In this document: positions 63,444 through 64,000 of the stretch, one piece after another
How the letters are laid out: each line of letters starts with the position of its first letter
How positions within the stretch are numbered: the stretch's first letter is position 1
Assembly (NCBI RefSeq): GCF_023823125.1
Contig: NZ_CP090949.1
Coordinates: 620,001-684,000 of the forward strand
Direction: 5' to 3'
Source of the DNA: Erythrobacter aurantius
Lineage (GTDB): Bacteria > Pseudomonadota > Alphaproteobacteria > Sphingomonadales > Sphingomonadaceae
DNA: 64,000 nt
Position numbers and translations under genes: made by a program
Notes under the pieces: model-generated
Seen by the model: the letters and a program-made list of their open reading frames with translations, nothing else
Databases searched by the model: none
Told to the model about the DNA's origin: nothing

Positions 63444-63468
63444 AACCTCTCCTGACGTAGGGGAGGTT
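63444..63468 (-). promoter_or_regulatory. Hairpin hiding the ribosome site of the TonB receptor
   Basis: On the minus-strand mRNA, AACCTCCCC pairs with GGAGAGGTT (one C-A mismatch) around loop TACGTCA. The second arm contains AGGAGAGG, the ribosome site, ending about five bases before the ATG. It could limit translation until melted or bound. Confidence 0.5.
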
Positions 63469-63557
63469 GCCTCTAGAAAATCAGTAGCGCCAGCGCAACC
63501 TATTCCGTCGGTCGCTGGTCGAACGGCTCGTGTTGTTGGTCTGGCAGGCCCGAAAAA

Positions 63558-64000
63558 TCAGGCCTTTTCGTGTTCGCGCTGGCGTTCGTCACTGGCGGCT
63601 GAAAGCAGGGCCGCTTCGATTTCGGCGAGACGATCGGGTGCGGTCACCTTGCTGCCGGTGAGATCGGTGACATAGAAAGTATCCGCCACCGCTTCGCCAT
63701 AGGCGGTGATATGCGCTGACTGGACGATCAGGTTCGCCTTGAACAAGGCATGCGCCAGGCGGTTGAGCAGCGCCGGACGATCGCGCGCGGTTACCTCGAT
63801 CACGGTGAAGTGGTTGGACGCCGAATTGTCGAAACCGACACGCGGGGCGACGGCAAAGGCCGTTGCGCGCGAATGGGCCAGCGGGCGTGCAGCGAGCTTG
63901 GGCACCAGTTCGACATTGGCCTGCAGCGCATCGCGCACGCCTTTCTTCAGCCGGGCGATCTGGGTTTCCTCGCGGAACGGGCCGCCGTGCTGATCCTGCA
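63558..64000 (-). CDS. glnD: PII uridylyltransferase, C-terminal part (cut by window edge)
   Basis: The last 146 residues of a minus-strand gene are visible. The sequence QHGGPFREETQIARLKKG leads into AVAPRVGFDNSASNHFTVIE and ARDRPALLNRLAHALFKANL, then VADTFYVTDLTGSKVTAPDR, the paired ACT domains that bind glutamine at the GlnD C-terminus. GlnD modifies PII proteins in nitrogen control, and with gltBD at the other edge nitrogen genes flank this window. The start lies outside. Confidence 0.93.
   Translation of the reverse strand, partial: QDQHGGPFREETQIARLKKGVRDALQANVELVPKLAARPLAHSRATAFAVAPRVGFDNSASNHFTVIEVTARDRPALLNRLAHALFKANLIVQSAHITAYGEAVADTFYVTDLTGSKVTAPDRLAEIEAALLSAASDERQREHEKA

Noticed and set aside
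61453..63675. Very long plus-strand open frame (740 codons) opposite the TonB receptor
   Set aside because: It is antisense to a gene with clear receptor motifs and signal peptide; long antisense frames arise from the G/C third-position bias and it has no recognisable domain.
1..64000. CRISPR arrays, insertion sequences, prophage genes, tRNA and rRNA genes
   Set aside because: No regularly spaced repeats, transposase or integrase motifs, tRNA-like cloverleaf or rRNA sequence were recognised on reading; absence is not proven without a computed search.

Overview
The window looks like chromosomal DNA of a GC-rich alphaproteobacterium, most likely Sphingomonadales and probably an Erythrobacteraceae-type marine or freshwater strain. 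Supporting features are strong G/C bias at third codon positions, many TGATG/ATGA gene overlaps, the exosortase-A-type glycosyltransferase and O-ligase pair, a pentapeptide-free GltB/GlnD nitrogen core, a TonB-dependent receptor, phenylalanine hydroxylase, PhaZ, and GTTC-N7-GTTC (LexA) and TTGTCA-type (Pho) motifs of alphaproteobacterial style. No rRNA, tRNA, CRISPR array, insertion sequence, integrase or phage gene was recognised. Coding density is very high: no gene-free stretch exceeds 300 bases (the longest are 44962-45249 and 4788-5049).

Layout. 1-5 kb: glutamate synthase operon gltB-gltD on the minus strand (gltD runs off the left edge). 5-9.3 kb: an acidic membrane protein of unknown function and a divergent exopolysaccharide unit (glycosyltransferase on minus; small membrane protein plus O-ligase on plus). 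9.4-13.6 kb: a plus-strand run of MaoC hydratase, thiolase, carboxymuconolactone-decarboxylase-like protein, DUF4126-like membrane protein and a Tat-exported agmatine deiminase. 13.7-16.6 kb: amino-acid permease and PHB depolymerase on minus, with a perfect TTGTGCA/TGCACAA palindrome before phaZ. 16.8-22.2 kb: ABC exporter, M13 metallopeptidase, UppP, small membrane protein. 22.3-25.3 kb: phenylalanine hydroxylase, PPK2, and an SPFH/ribbon-helix-helix gene pair behind a striking AT-rich palindrome. 25.3-30.3 kb: six-gene minus-strand acyl-CoA operon headed by two small lipoproteins. 30.5-34.5 kb: beta-helix exported protein, then xth-ribA-GNAT-Sel1 operon on minus. 34.6-36.1 kb: lipoprotein alkaline phosphatase behind a Pho box. 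36.1-40.3 kb: lolA, rpmG, arfB, pseudouridine synthase, pabB-pabC fusion. 40.4-45 kb: HerA-like ATPase, and an EF-hand protein/response regulator/sensor kinase operon. 45.2-52.7 kb: VOC protein behind a LexA-type box, aminopeptidase P, S9 peptidase with three coupled genes, 7TM diguanylate cyclase. 52.8-57 kb: porin and PstS with Pho box, 5'-nucleotidase. 57-64 kb: ftsK, thiamine-phosphate-synthase-like gene, YggS, TonB receptor, and the 3' end of glnD.

How the genes fit together. Three themes recur. Phosphate scavenging: alkaline phosphatase, porin, PstS, 5'-nucleotidase and PPK2 all lie here, and at least two carry convincing 7-4-7 Pho boxes. Carbon storage and acyl-CoA turnover: PhaZ, two thiolases, two hydratases, an acyl-CoA dehydrogenase and a CaiB/BaiF CoA-transferase. 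Nitrogen assimilation: GltBD at one edge and GlnD at the other. The most unusual small unit is the SPFH/RHH pair at 24.06-25.26 kb, whose promoter (TTGACA) runs directly into a 28-bp near-perfect AT-rich palindrome; an autoregulated membrane-stress or antitoxin-like module is a reasonable hypothesis. Product names are from reading the translated sequence and motif recognition only; no database search was possible.
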